Below, piece by piece: positions 33,001 through 41,376 of a stretch of DNA of 64,000 nucleotides. The stretch is from Ectocarpus siliculosus. Taxonomy: Eukaryota > Sar > Phaeophyceae > Ectocarpales > Ectocarpaceae. Each line of letters starts with the position of its first letter. The stretch's first letter is position 1. Made by a program: the position numbers and the translations under genes. The stretch lies in contig FN649751.1 in assembly GCA_000310025.1 (NCBI GenBank), positions 6,962,300-7,026,299 on the forward strand. The letters are read 5' to 3'. The notes under the pieces are model-generated. The model made no database searches. It had not been told where the DNA came from and saw only the letters and a program-made list of their open reading frames with translations.

Positions 33001-34905
33001 AGGGATTTGCGGGCAGAGACAGAGGCACAGACAAGCAGAGGCAAAGAGATGCTCGAACTTCTACTTATGTATCAACCATGTCGATGGTATCGTACTCGTG
33101 TTGGCCATAGTTCCACCGAATCTGCAACTTGGCCAGAGGCACCACCCGGAACACCGTATCATACGCAACGCCAATTACTGGTTGTCCCGCACCTTTCCCC
33201 CGAACAAGCACCTCTTGCCCCACCTGAAGAAGGCCCATCATTTCTCTCTCCGCCCCCCCCCCACCAGTCTGACTTCGTGTACTACGACGGAGCCCCCAAG
33301 AGTTCGCTTTCGAGAGAAGAGAGAACCGAGGCGCGCCGCAATCGCACCCCGGCCGGACCGCATCCGCCGCCCAACGCTAGGTCGCCCCTCGTCCGCAGAA
33401 AGCTTGGCGGGGCTGCCAAGAGGAATATGGAGAGAAAAATGGCAGCCACGGCGGCGGCGGCAGCGGCGGCGGCATCAGCAGCGGCGGAAGTGGAGACTGG
33501 CGAAGCTTTGGGTGGCGAAGGTGATGGCAGCGATACGCCTGGCCGGCTTGGGGGGGCAGAGGCGGCGGCTGGTGATTGTGGCCGCGGAGACAATTTTGGA
33601 ACCGAATCAAAGGATTTCGAATCCGCAGCTTCGGCGGCGGCGGACCGCGCGGTCCACAGCAAGGCGGCGGAGCACTTCCGGAGCTGGACCTCCAACGGAG
33701 ACAGCGAGGGCGCCGTGGCGGCGGCGACGGCGGCGGCGGCGGCAGCGGCGGCCCTGCTGAAGCGGGGCGAGACCCCTTTCAAGCAGGACGAAGCGGACCA
33801 CGCCAAGAGCCTGCTGTCCGGGCTGGCGACTGCCTTCCATTCGTCGCCGACGAGGGTGGCGAAGGAGACCTGGAAGCGATCATCGGGCGGGTTTGGCGAC
33901 TCGCCAGCGGAGCAAGACAACGGCCGTGGCAGGAACGGAGCGGAGGCCGGGGGGCGGTCCATGCTGACCATCTCGGCTCGGGACAGAGACCTCGCCCACT
34001 CCCCGTCGTCGTCGGTGTCGTCTTCGCCGGTTAGGGGCAAGCGGGTCTCGCCCATGTCTTCCCCACTGTCCTCCAGGATGATGACCCCTCACCTGTCCAT
34101 GGACTACCACCGGTCCGAGAGCCCGGGAATCGGGGACTCCGCTGCTGGGACTGAAAATGGCGGCGACCCCGCTCGGACGGAGAACGGCGACAGTCAAGCA
34201 GCCGTAGATCATCAGCACAGCGGTGGTTCGAACGGCGATCAATCGCACGACGGCGGAAGCGACCGCGCGGACGAGTGCAACAACTCGGGTTGTCTCGAGG
34301 GTGGGGATGGCCATGCCCCGAAGACGCAGCCTCCTTGCTCTGCGTCCCCTCTCCTGCGCAGCGCCATCAACGGAAACAGCAGCGGTGGTTCGTGTGCCGC
34401 CTCCGCGCCCTCCTCCACCACGGCGGAAGTCAAAGGCACTCGGCAAGATGGGGAAGACAAGGCCAAGGGCGACGACAACGCCAGGGACGACGCTGCCAAT
34501 CCCATGGCAGGCGAAGGGGAAACCACTCCCAGCACCAACACTAGCCGAAGCAGCAGCAGCACCACCGGCAGCAGCAACAACAGCCCTACGGCTTCCAACT
34601 CTGCTGACAAGCCAAGCTCCCCGGTCTGCCCGCGCCTCCCGACACAGGCTGAGGCCGTTGACGGCGACGCTTGGGCGTGCAACGGCCGCCGGGACGCCCG
34701 AGTCCCGGTCCGAGTGCCCCCCACCCTGGCCTGGAACCCGCCCCCATCCGACCTCGCCTCCGGAGGCTTGCAGCGCTCTTGCAAGCGACGCAAGATGCTC
34801 AGCGACGTCGCTCCTTCGCCGTCCTCGTCCTCCTTGACGCCGGGCCTGATGGAGGCGGAAGGGTGTGCTGCTACGGCGACGCGTCGGCCTTCTTCCGCCC
34901 CATAG
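10084..34905 (+). CDS. ATXR3/SDG2-type histone H3K4 methyltransferase with CW and chromo-barrel domains, about 30 exons
   Basis: Exons: 10084-10251, 11897-12019, about 12437-13948, 14619-14687, 15517-15663, 16030-16275, 16453-16668, 17120-17305, 17540-17676, 18133-18273, 18838-18994, 19599-19728, 20042-20223, 20606-20725, 21009-21080, 21415-21756, one or more unresolved near 22.3-22.6 kb, 22972-23177, 23669-23890, 24310-26684, 26965-27087, 27526-27855, 28173-29339, 29643-29761, 30104-30674, 30989-31144, 31525-31746, 32288-32358, 32790-32961, 33268-34905. Nearly all borders are GT-AG with matching phases. The SET, post-SET and C-terminal blocks follow the order of plant ATXR3/SDG2, which trimethylates histone H3 lysine 4 in the nucleus. 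The CW zinc finger and chromo barrel downstream should bind methylated histones. Doubts: exons 1-2 or 26-30 could belong to separate genes, and one segment near 22 kb is unsolved. Confidence 0.75.
12437..13948 (+). CDS. SET gene exon 3: long N-terminal exon, mostly disordered
   Basis: Open from an in-frame ATG at 12437 (or an acceptor just upstream) to GAG|GTGAGT at 13948, 504 codons. It opens with an alpha-helical stretch, FIHQQVKDMEKLISRIEKED, reminiscent of the first helix of a bromodomain, but the rest of that fold is absent. The middle is Ala/Ser/Pro-rich low complexity. Near the end come a conserved-looking acidic-aromatic stretch (FDYEPLLDWAGLRADIAGMV), a basic cluster (RRQRRRRRR) and an acidic run. 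The basic cluster is a plausible nuclear localisation signal. If exons 1-2 are not joined, 12437 is the natural start. Confidence 0.7.
14619..17305 (+). CDS. SET gene exons 4-8: region before the SET domain
   Basis: Five exons, 14619-14687 (23 codons), 15517-15663 (49), 16030-16275 (82), 16453-16668 (72) and 17120-17305 (62), are all phase 0 at both ends. Every one has an AG acceptor and a GT donor. Sequence landmarks are RYAYAVKRSVDDLI, GEFRTEPFPLRVYQQYL, VSNLLEKMCTMVSINI and SVWGIDCYTRSN. The last resembles the VWGID(C/P)YT motif that I recall ahead of the SET domain in plant ATXR3. No separate enzymatic domain is seen; the region probably scaffolds the SET fold. The donor chosen for exon 6 (GAC|GTAAAC) is the one that keeps the phase. 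Confidence 0.75.
17540..20223 (+). CDS. SET gene exons 9-13: catalytic SET and post-SET domain
   Basis: Exons 17540-17676, 18133-18273, 18838-18994, 19599-19728 and 20042-20223 chain in phases 2, 2, 0, 1. The S-adenosylmethionine-binding G-x-G is GTGVICKA, followed by FVSEYLG, DLYPSWRWNEK, DFYNFMMERPKED, the cofactor loop SLSHSCNSNC, then the catalytic GEELTMNYG and the post-SET zinc motif CLCGSNLC. The combination of YPxWxW, FYNxxxERPK and the CLCGSxxC post-SET immediately after the SET domain is the signature of ATXR3/SDG2 rather than Trithorax or SET2. All residues expected for activity appear present, so the enzyme is probably active on H3K4; the substrate is inferred from the family. Confidence 0.9.
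20606..21756 (+). CDS. SET gene exons 14-16: ATXR3 C-terminal homology, first part
   Basis: Exons 20606-20725, 21009-21080 and 21415-21756 (40, 24 and 114 codons) are all phase 0. They encode LGDLCPIWLKKFAAMQ, YVEFERRKLPPTL and a longer helical stretch with DRRIRSLVEVLSGVYHFLQ and LLVDDEVVEALWSGRQSMMR. As I remember Arabidopsis ATXR3, the matching stations are FERTKLP and a similar VRYVMR...LVDELL helix pair, in the same order after the SET domain. The function of this helical region is unknown. Introns here carry CTG/CTT-rich pyrimidine tracts just before the acceptors. Confidence 0.75.
22268..22560 (+). CDS. SET gene: conserved segment with unresolved exon borders
   Basis: Two short pieces look coding but do not chain in phase with the exons around them: FSAALQEG at about 22268-22291 and, in another frame, LVADVMDRVGWLQRDLPSL ending near 22535. 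Both resemble consecutive stations of the ATXR3 C-terminal region (LSPHLEEG and LKELQRSLLWLRDEIRDLP, as I recall them). The flanking exons require a total length of two modulo three. At least one small exon or a different border is therefore missing from my model. A sequencing error is also possible. Confidence 0.4.
22534..22620. repeat. 34-bp tandem repeat, about 2.5 copies, in an intron
   Basis: CTGTGGCATAGTTTCCGTTG starts at 22534 and 22568 and recurs at 22602 with one change (AATTTCC), a period of exactly 34 bp. It begins at the 3' end of the conserved segment described above and may affect the choice of splice donor there. Confidence 0.8.
22972..23890 (+). CDS. SET gene exons 18-19: first two copies of the PKR/GQ-W repeat
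   Basis: Exon 18 (22972-23177) encodes APPRDELVAWLNAHPNAEVY then TGQG, a spacer, and IIYLWDAINRRRLP. Exon 19 (23669-23890) encodes CPKRRNVAEFIAVRPHLFLY then AGQD, and later IPLWNTVTKEKVTGN. Both exons end in phase 1 right after the W(D/N) half, so the introns sit at the same place in the repeat. Two more copies follow in exons 20-22. I know the W-N...K(I/L)xGN-APxRxNLxEYLxxHPxxEVYxGQD pattern as a recurrent unnamed module in eukaryotic nuclear proteins, but I cannot assign a function. Confidence 0.75.
24310..26684 (+). CDS. SET gene exon 20: third repeat copy followed by a very long polyglutamine/low-complexity exon
   Basis: The 2,375-nt exon opens after GTCGCAG with APKREGIHMFLRTRPHMQLY and TGQG (repeat copy 3), then enters low complexity. 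A Gln-rich block lies at about 24423-24530, Ala runs near 24608 and 25153, and a Gln/Pro-dominated tract spans about 25918-26220, written mostly with CAG and CAA codons. A Gly/Lys/Arg-rich basic tail ends GAG|GTCAGC. Large open frames on the opposite strand are only poly-Leu and poly-Ala shadows of these repeats. Such tracts are usually disordered and can drive condensates or coactivator contacts. Length variation between strains is expected. Confidence 0.8.
26965..27855 (+). CDS. SET gene exons 21-22: fourth PKR/GQ-W repeat copy and linker
   Basis: Exon 21 (26965-27087, 41 codons) reads DPDDRIYMWDPVRETKSYGV then APKRKTLPEFIK. Exon 22 (27526-27855, 110 codons) continues RHPLYELYVNQD, so this copy is split inside the PKR half. 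Then follows a five-fold GSRPS-like tandem and a helical stretch, KAYNAGRDVIMKIQSKLDND. Both exons are phase 0. The intron between them is pyrimidine-rich before its acceptor. Confidence 0.75.
28173..29339 (+). CDS. SET gene exon 23: helical start and Ala/Ser/Lys-rich linker
   Basis: After GTGCAG the exon encodes ALLEVRELLLGLRTLPNARN and an amphipathic stretch to VPKAVLARYKTEKRLAMQ, probably still part of the conserved helical region. The rest of its 389 codons is Ala-, Ser- and Lys-rich low complexity ending in a basic cluster (WSKRARARQRRS), and the exon closes GAG|GTGTGT in phase 0. The basic cluster is another candidate nuclear localisation signal. Confidence 0.7.
29643..30674 (+). CDS. 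SET gene exons 24-25: ATXR3 C-terminal homology, last part
   Basis: Exon 24 (29643-29761) encodes VIHEYWPVSGPHFVLAQLLQ and ends in phase 2. Exon 25 (30104-30674) completes the codon so that the junction reads LRGCVRLPDV, then EAYEGIGSYTKDQRKLL, KHPWPAKLDV and, after a Gly/Ala insert, LLGSPMVDA. Plant ATXR3 has the stations TRGCLSLPDV, RPWPKDK and GSPMFDA in this order (from memory), which is the strongest support for the family call outside the SET domain. Exon 25 ends ATG GAG|GTGTGT in phase 0, so translation continues into another exon rather than stopping here. Confidence 0.8.
30989..31144 (+). CDS. SET gene exon 26: CW-type zinc finger
   Basis: The exon follows GGAACAG, is 52 codons long, phase 0 at both ends, and carries WAQCDRCLKWRRIPW, LPELWTCENN and a final Cys in ETASCD. 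This is the CW pattern of four zinc-binding Cys and conserved Trp. CW domains read histone H3 with methylated Lys4, the mark expected from this enzyme. An ATG at 30961 is in frame just upstream, so a separate downstream gene starting there is possible, but only 286 bp of unremarkable sequence separates it from exon 25 and the phases match. Confidence 0.85.
31525..32358 (+). CDS. SET gene exons 27-28: chromo-barrel/Tudor-knot domain
   Basis: Exon 27 (31525-31746, 74 codons) contains WIDVFCNQTHKWYPAKVIK and VLVQFFGWSERYNQWVSK. Exon 28 (32288-32358) continues KSKDRIRRVHTH and ends CTCAA|GTAAGT in phase 2. The WYPAKV and F-x-GW-x-x-RYxxWV signatures are typical of Tudor-knot/chromo-barrel folds found in MRG and MYST-type proteins, which bind methylated lysine or nucleic acid. 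It follows the CW finger directly, giving a double reader module. Confidence 0.8.
32790..34905 (+). CDS. SET gene exons 29-30: disordered C-terminal tail
   Basis: Exon 29 begins at 32790, completing an AA|T codon, and probably ends at CCAAAG|GTGCGC (32961). Exon 30 begins after CCACCAG at 33268 with SDFVYYDGAPKSSLSREER and runs to a TAG at 34903-34905. The frame is open straight through the proposed intron, so intron retention would also be readable. The tail is rich in Ala, Ser, Gly and Asp, with one helical stretch (RAVHSKAAEHFRSWTSNGD). No domain is recognised. The gap starts 17 bases after the stop, so alternative 3' structure cannot be excluded. Confidence 0.65.
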
Positions 34906-34921
34906 AAGAAAAATACATCAC

Positions 34922-35420
34922 NNNNNNNNNNNNNNNNNNNNNNNNNNNNNNNNNNNNNNNNNNNNNNNNNNNNNNNNNNNNNNNNNNNNNNNNNNNNNNN
35001 NNNNNNNNNNNNNNNNNNNNNNNNNNNNNNNNNNNNNNNNNNNNNNNNNNNNNNNNNNNNNNNNNNNNNNNNNNNNNNNNNNNNNNNNNNNNNNNNNNNN
35101 NNNNNNNNNNNNNNNNNNNNNNNNNNNNNNNNNNNNNNNNNNNNNNNNNNNNNNNNNNNNNNNNNNNNNNNNNNNNNNNNNNNNNNNNNNNNNNNNNNNN
35201 NNNNNNNNNNNNNNNNNNNNNNNNNNNNNNNNNNNNNNNNNNNNNNNNNNNNNNNNNNNNNNNNNNNNNNNNNNNNNNNNNNNNNNNNNNNNNNNNNNNN
35301 NNNNNNNNNNNNNNNNNNNNNNNNNNNNNNNNNNNNNNNNNNNNNNNNNNNNNNNNNNNNNNNNNNNNNNNNNNNNNNNNNNNNNNNNNNNNNNNNNNNN
35401 NNNNNNNNNNNNNNNNNNNN
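34922..35420. other. Assembly gap (run of N)
   Basis: 499 undetermined bases between the end of the SET gene and the gene-poor right part. Any 3' untranslated region of that gene lies in or beyond it. The true length may differ. Confidence 0.99.
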
Positions 35421-38400
35421 TAGTGTTCTCTGAGGTAGGCTGGGAATATACAGAGCAAACCAAGGGGATGGTTTGGGAAGGGACCTTGGCCGTATCCCGT
35501 TCTTTTCACGCTCTCGTTTTCATGTGGGTGGGTATCGGGTGATCGTGGTGATGTGAAAATTATGTTATACACTCCAGAGTCCGCGCACGGCTCTGAAAGC
35601 TGGAAATTAATTCAATGTTTGTAGTATGATGACTGTAGTGAAGAGTGAATAGTGGTGCCTTGTCTTGTTCATGTATGAGAAGGCATATTTTGATCGATGC
35701 AGAGACGGACGGTGGGCCGATCGCATGCTTGTCCATGTAGGGTTTGGGATAAGAGAAGTTTAAATGCGTCGGATGGAAGGAGGAAGGAAGGCAACAACAA
35801 GTGGTACAATAGCTTGGATAGAGAGTTGACGGAGAGACGTGTTAAATTAGTGAAACACAGGGATGCACGTGCAACAATTCAGAGGTCGTGCTTCCGCGGC
35901 GAACACTCTGCTGTAGTGTAGATACTGACACTTAAAAACGGGGGAAATTATTGTTTTCCGAGTGGGAAACATGATTTGTCAGAAAACACACTCCACCCGC
36001 ATGGCTTTCCTGGGGATAGTTCCACGTCGGCGGTGACACCCTGGTGTACGCCCGAGTGGGGTTGAAGTGCTATTTCACTCTGTTGTCAGGGATACTTCAA
36101 CCGGAGCATGATATTTTCCCCACGTTTTCTGAAGGCGCGAACTACTGCGGCAGCTGATATGCATATGTCGTTACCGACGATTTGGATATCGATCGATGGC
36201 CACGCACAGATTTGATATGTCTTTACTTCAAGGATAACACATTTACACCGGAACAGGTTCTGTGTAGCTAATTCTAGCCACCGCGAAAAGAAGGCGAACG
36301 CACATATACACAATCCGGAATAGCAACACAGCCGCTGGGTGAGCTTTCGTGAACGTTTACTTCACGAGAGCTCAGCAGTACCGTATACGACACAAGATAG
36401 CACACCCCCTGTACCGATTTTCAGAACTCGATTTAACGATTTATCGACAGCAGAAGGGTGGGGGTGCCGAAAACGGCGGCGTTGAAGCAAGCCTTGTGGT
36501 CGAGAGCTTTCCAATTTCATCCTCTTCGTCATGGAGTAATCGAGCTTTCACAATTTGTCCAGGGGGTAAAGTTGTCTTGTGTCGTATTCGGCACAGCAGC
36601 ACGCAGAAGGCAGTTCGAGCCGAAGAACGCGACACAAACGAATCTCTCCGAGAGCGAAAAACGCCTCCATCCATTATTACAGGTTATTAACGGTCCCGTT
36701 TGCAATAAAGCCAGTTTCTCGATTACGAAAGGCTTGGTCTTGGCATTTAGCAATCCGCTGCTGTAGATCACCCTCGTAGAATCGGAGTCTCCTTGTTGCC
36801 TGGTTTATACGCGCGACCTGGGATTTGATCTGACACCTCCAGGCCAGCGCGCGAATTGCACAAGAAGGTCGGGGGGCGATGAGGAGATCCCTCAACGCTC
36901 CAAGGTGAGATGTCTCCTATTATTCTCGCCCGCTGTACAATAGAGCCAGCGAGACAACGCATCATCGTTTTCTCGTGACGCTACTGTCCCTTGCTAGCTG
37001 GCCTACGTTGTAGTACACTGTTACCACACGTACGCAAAGGAAAAGGCGTTGCGGTGTGGCGAGATGGGCGGCGAGTTGTAGCCATGCACCTCGAGGGTTT
37101 TAGAAACTTGAGGCGCAGCTTTGACGGACTAAATCTAGGCTGCATGTTCCTCAGGGGCAATCTCCCATCTGTTCCGTTCTTGCCGCGTTCGTCAATAGCA
37201 TACAAGATGACGACACTTTGGTTTGTCCCGGGTGAAGCAAGCGAGATGCAAGAAGGAGAGAACTTGCAGAGAGAAGGGCGAGAAGACGTTGTTGGGGTTC
37301 GCTGTCAGTTGCCGAGAAAAACGACGTCGACACTAACGAGACGAAGTCAGGTTTGTTTCCAGGAAAAGCACACGGGAACTTGGGGACTAAGCCCTGCGTT
37401 GGGTTTCTCGGCAGTCTGACCGGTGATGCCAGTTTCAACGGCTCTTTCTTGCTACTACGGTCGCTTCATTCATCATGTTTGGCGTGGAAGATCACGGGGA
37501 ATACGACCCCCTTCCTTGTCGTTCGAAAGCGGGGTGGGTTGAAGTTGAAGAATAATCTTGCGCGAAACAGGAGAAATAGAGCTGGCGCAGAGCCTGCTCA
37601 CAGAGAAGTCTGCAATAAAACTAGGGTCTTCAGCTGTAGTTCCTTGCTGCCCCGTGTAACTCCTTGTGGATATCGCGTGCACATCGCGTGCACCGTACTT
37701 GTTGGGGCTGTACAGGAACGAACGAGTGTAGTTGATTTTTTCGTTGTCAACCATTATTGAGAGCTGTCACACGCTCTGGATCTTCAAGCATAGACTAACC
37801 AATGAGTATAGTATGCCCTCTCCACTTTCATGAAGACTACAGTAGACACAAAACCTGGTTTTGCCACCCCTCTTGGTAGCGTGCGGTATAGGCACGAAAC
37901 AGGGAATACTTTAGCGAATACTCGAATATCAAGGTTGGCCTCCCATCATCAGAATGCCTGTTTGTAAACTATGAGTCTTGTGTTTTGTTGGCCCATCATC
38001 CAATAGGGAAGATGAGTTCCTCTCCTTGTGAAGGAAGGCGTTCTTCATGTCCGCTACTGGGTTCTCGTCCCGGAGATCAACACTGCGGTGGTTTTCAGTG
38101 AAAAATGCAGCGCTATCTCTTCAATGCTTTTGTGTATTGGCGGAGATGCATTTCAACCTTCATAGTCTATGCATATATAGACTATCTCACAAACGAGCTG
38201 ACTAAAACACTGGTTTACTCAATCTCAAACCTTTTTTGCGCCATTTGCCTGGGCATCCGTCCAGCCTCACGGATACGCGTGAGCGATCACGTGATTTTCA
38301 GCCGCTGGTTCGAATGCACCCGTTCTGCTGCGTGGATCACATGCTGCTGGCGACGACCCGACAGACCTAGTCCCAACCGTCAACCTGTGCCCTTGCATCC

Positions 38401-38767
38401 TGCACGGAAAAAGTCGATCTTGTTCCGGAAAATGTGGGTCATGTAAGTTGTAAGTCCTGCCTGTCGATGTTGCCTGTGTCAAAGTACACAAAACACACTT
38501 GGTGATATCCCTGGCGAATGTGTTTGATAAATTTGACTCGAAAAAATCGGACGGGTTGCGAGACAGACGAGAAGACGAACATAATACTACGCACGTCGAA
38601 CTCAATGCCCTTTCTTCTGTGCTCCAGATTCAAGTGCGCGGTTTCACGCATGTTCACAAGACGAAGAAGAGGGAGTGCCTGCGCAGAGGGTTTTCTCGGT
38701 GAGTGACAGAGGCGCGCGCCTTCCCCCGACCCACGCAGTGTACGTCTCCTGTTCTTCTCTGCCACAG
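35421..38767. other. Spacer without a recognisable gene
   Basis: Open frames of 65-142 codons occur on both strands and overlap each other; none shows a domain. A stretch at 36458-36672 reads somewhat like coding sequence (ALWSRAFQFHPLRHGVIELS) and could be an upstream exon of the PARP gene, but no phase-consistent chain was found. Confidence 0.45.
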
Positions 38768-40833
38768 TCTGCGGGGACAGGAAAGAGGGGTGCCAAACTG
38801 TACCTAGCCGTCCCAAAACAGAGCGTGTTTGTCCAGAACGGGAGAATCCATTACTGGACACGGAAACAAACATTGTCGACGATGATCGCCCAGAACGGCG
38901 TGGTTTGTGAACGAGGCCTACCAGCAGTTCTGCACTCTTGCCTGCGCCAAGGAGGACTACTTGGAGGTACTTCAGTACCAGTGGCGTGAGGTGTCAGGAC
39001 TTCCCGGATGCTCAAGGTCCACTCTACATACCCTCTTCGGTATCAGCCTTCAAGCATTTCAGCAGAACGCGGTGAGGTTTCGATGCTTGGAATTCAGTGT
39101 GAGAGGGACTGTTGGTGTCCTTTTCATTATTTGTTCCCACGCTGAATGGAGACGATTCACCCCTAACAGGAACTCTGAGCAGCGCTTGGAATTGACCAGC
39201 AGTAGCCCCTTTGTTGCAGACATGCATTGTGTGTTGATTCAACGAAGTGACGGGCGCGGTCGTGCCGAACAATGACTCGTCGGCCGTCGGTCATGTAAGC
39301 GTTGCACATGGGCCAGCTTGTGTTCTTCGCGTATTTTCACCACGGTTCAGGCACCGTCCCCTTAAAAATGTCTTGCCCCCTTGCGCTTCTTGCCACACAG
39401 TTCCAGAGCCCACACTTGAGTCGTGTGGTCATAGAACATGGCGCAATTAAAGTGATGCGTGCGGAGAGCTCGCGTTCCGGATTTGCGCTCCATTTCTTGC
39501 ACAAGGACCACCCCAGGAACAAATCCGTCAGAAAGACTTTCGTCACGCAGTGGAAGCACAAGTGCCGCGAGCGCTTGTCGGTTGTGGACGTGATCGAGAT
39601 CGTGGTGCGTATCAAGTGGCGTCAGCATAACAATGTATACTGTTCCGAAATGCGCCAGTGTGGCGTCCGGGTGGTATTTTCACAAGTCGTTGGATACTCT
39701 CTGAACACACCAAGACGGCTTCGCACGTGTCCCACCTTTGTTTCCTTCGGGTGTGTTCACTGTTTAAGGTGCCGCACGAAGTCCAAGAGAGGCACAAAGA
39801 GTACAAGAGAACGGTGCCAAATGTGCACCAACGGTTTCACGGCACCTCGTGCTCTAGCGCGTGTTACTTCCACGTGGGGGTGAGAAGCGTGTGCACAGAA
39901 TACGCGTCTGCAATTGTTTCTCGCCGGTATGATTGTGTGGTGAAGATATGGGCGCGTTTTGGTTCGTGTCGCCATATTTCACACGGAACGAATAATATTG
40001 AAGTCTTTTGTCTCCCTGATGATTACATTGAAGTTCGCTTCTGGTTACATCCTCGTTTTTGGTTTGAACGGGGCTTCCCGCGTGCTGTGCATCAGGGACC
40101 CATATGCCTTCGGCCTGAATGCGCGGCCTGCAACATCTGCATGGGCGGCTTCAAAATCGGAGACAATATCGGTCATTCGCCGATGAGTTCTGCCAGGCTG
40201 AGGTATGGGCAGGAAATTTATTTCAGCACCGTGTCCGGCAAGGCCGACGACTTCGCAATGAAAACTTCAAAGGCGAGTTAATATTTCCCATTTCTTCTGT
40301 GAACCACTGTTAGAAATGGAGTGACGCAAACCTGTACCTGTGCAATGATGCATCTAGCTGATACGTCATGGCCCGCATTTTCCTTGGAGGTCTGGGCGAA
40401 TAAGACACTCATGAAGAACAATACGCCGAATGGCAGCCCTGGAATTCAGAGACTTTTTGCAAACGTCCGGTGTATGAGGTATGTACTGTAGGCCAGCAGC
40501 AAGAACGTTTGTACGTACTTTCGCAGAGAGCAACCGGGCGTAACAGGAAACTCGGCAGGCAAGCAGATGTACGTTTAGTGGGCAGTAGGTTGTAGCACTT
40601 TGATAGATCCGTGTTCTCTCCCGAAACACGTGCAATCATATCGAAACTTTGTGGGTGGTCCTTCTCATCACCAGCCACCAGCCGAAACAATGCTGCAGGT
40701 GGCAGCAGACGGTTGGAGGGTAAGGTTCATGATTGTGGCTGATGTCGCAATCGGGGACCCGTTCGTCACTACTGAAACTAACTTTCAGGGCATGACAAGG
40801 CCGCCACACGGGTACGATTCCATAGTAGGCAAG
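38768..40833 (+). CDS. PARP-family ADP-ribosyltransferase, incomplete
   Basis: Likely exons: a Cys-bearing piece at about 38894-38966 (FVNEAYQQFCTLACAKEDYL), 39401-39604 (68 codons), 39769-39879 (37), 40096-40272 (59) and 40699-40833 (45), the last four phase 0. The catalytic fold is clear: VPNVHQRFHGTSC, CAACNICMGGFKIGDN, RYGQEIYFSTVSGKADDFA, VRFMIVADVAIGDP and PPHGYDSIVGK. Of the H-Y-E triad, His (RFHGTS) and Tyr (IYFSTVSGKA) are present. The last strand with the catalytic Glu is not found downstream, so this is a truncated gene, a mono-ADP-ribosyltransferase or a fusion. Small Cys-rich modules before such PARPs also occur in fungi. The start and upstream exons are not identified. Confidence 0.75.
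40273..40698 (+). other. Probable GC-AG intron in the PARP gene
   Basis: The exon ending MKTSK is followed by AAAG|GCGAGT. There is no GT donor at a usable place, while the rest of the donor consensus is perfect for a GC intron. The acceptor TGCTGCAG at 40691-40698 keeps the frame into VAADGWRVRFMIVADVAIG. Confidence 0.55.
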
Positions 40834-41081
40834 GTGAGAAACGCCACCAAGCTGTGCCGAGGCTGCTGAACCAACACGTATCTGTCAAGATAAAGCCATG
40901 CATACCTAGTCCTCTAGTAGCTTCCCAAACCTTGAGCCCCAAGGGTATTTTTCCGGTCGAGGTTTTCTATTGCTGCCTCATTGGTGCAGTATAGAGTGAC
41001 TCTTTGCTCGGTCGAGCATGCATTGCGTTGGGCCTGCCACACCTTGAGGTGCACAAGCCGTTCCCCGTACAACCTCGCTTA

Positions 41082-41376
41082 TCCCCAGCACGACGTGCAA
41101 TGTTTCCGCGTTAACATCCAAACAGCGGGGCGACTGGACGAGGCGGAGGAGCTGCTAAGGCGCTGTCTGGCGACTAGTGTGGCTAGACTGGGTGAAGATG
41201 ACATCAAGGTCGGCAAAGTACTGCACCAACTTGGTGTTTGCGTTCAAGCGGTCGGGCGACTGGACGAGGCGAAGGAGCTGTTCGGGCGCCGGCTGGCCAT
41301 CTTGCAAGCCAAGCTGGGCCGAGAAGGACTCGAGTTGGACCACTCGCTCTACTGCCTTGATCTTCGACAAGCTCAG
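41082..41376 (+). pseudogene. TPR array remnant (about two and a half units), end exon
   Basis: After TATCCCCAG (41088-41096) the frame reads through GRLDEAEELLRRCLA, LHQLGVCVQAVGRLDEAKEL and ends SLYCLDLRQAQ|GTAAGG at 41376. The end matches the end of the 15-unit array at 49270 (RYCLDLCLAQ|GTATGG), so this is the same terminal TPR exon in a duplicated locus, reduced to few units. Its acceptor is in phase with the last visible PARP exon, so it could be spliced to it. Whether it is expressed, fused or dead cannot be told from sequence alone. Confidence 0.6.

Noticed and set aside
34671-35572. Open frames running through the N block
   Set aside because: They are produced by undetermined bases and carry no information.
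36458-36766. Gene-like frame near 36.5 kb as an upstream PARP exon
   Set aside because: No splice chain or domain links it to the PARP exons; kept only as a remark.
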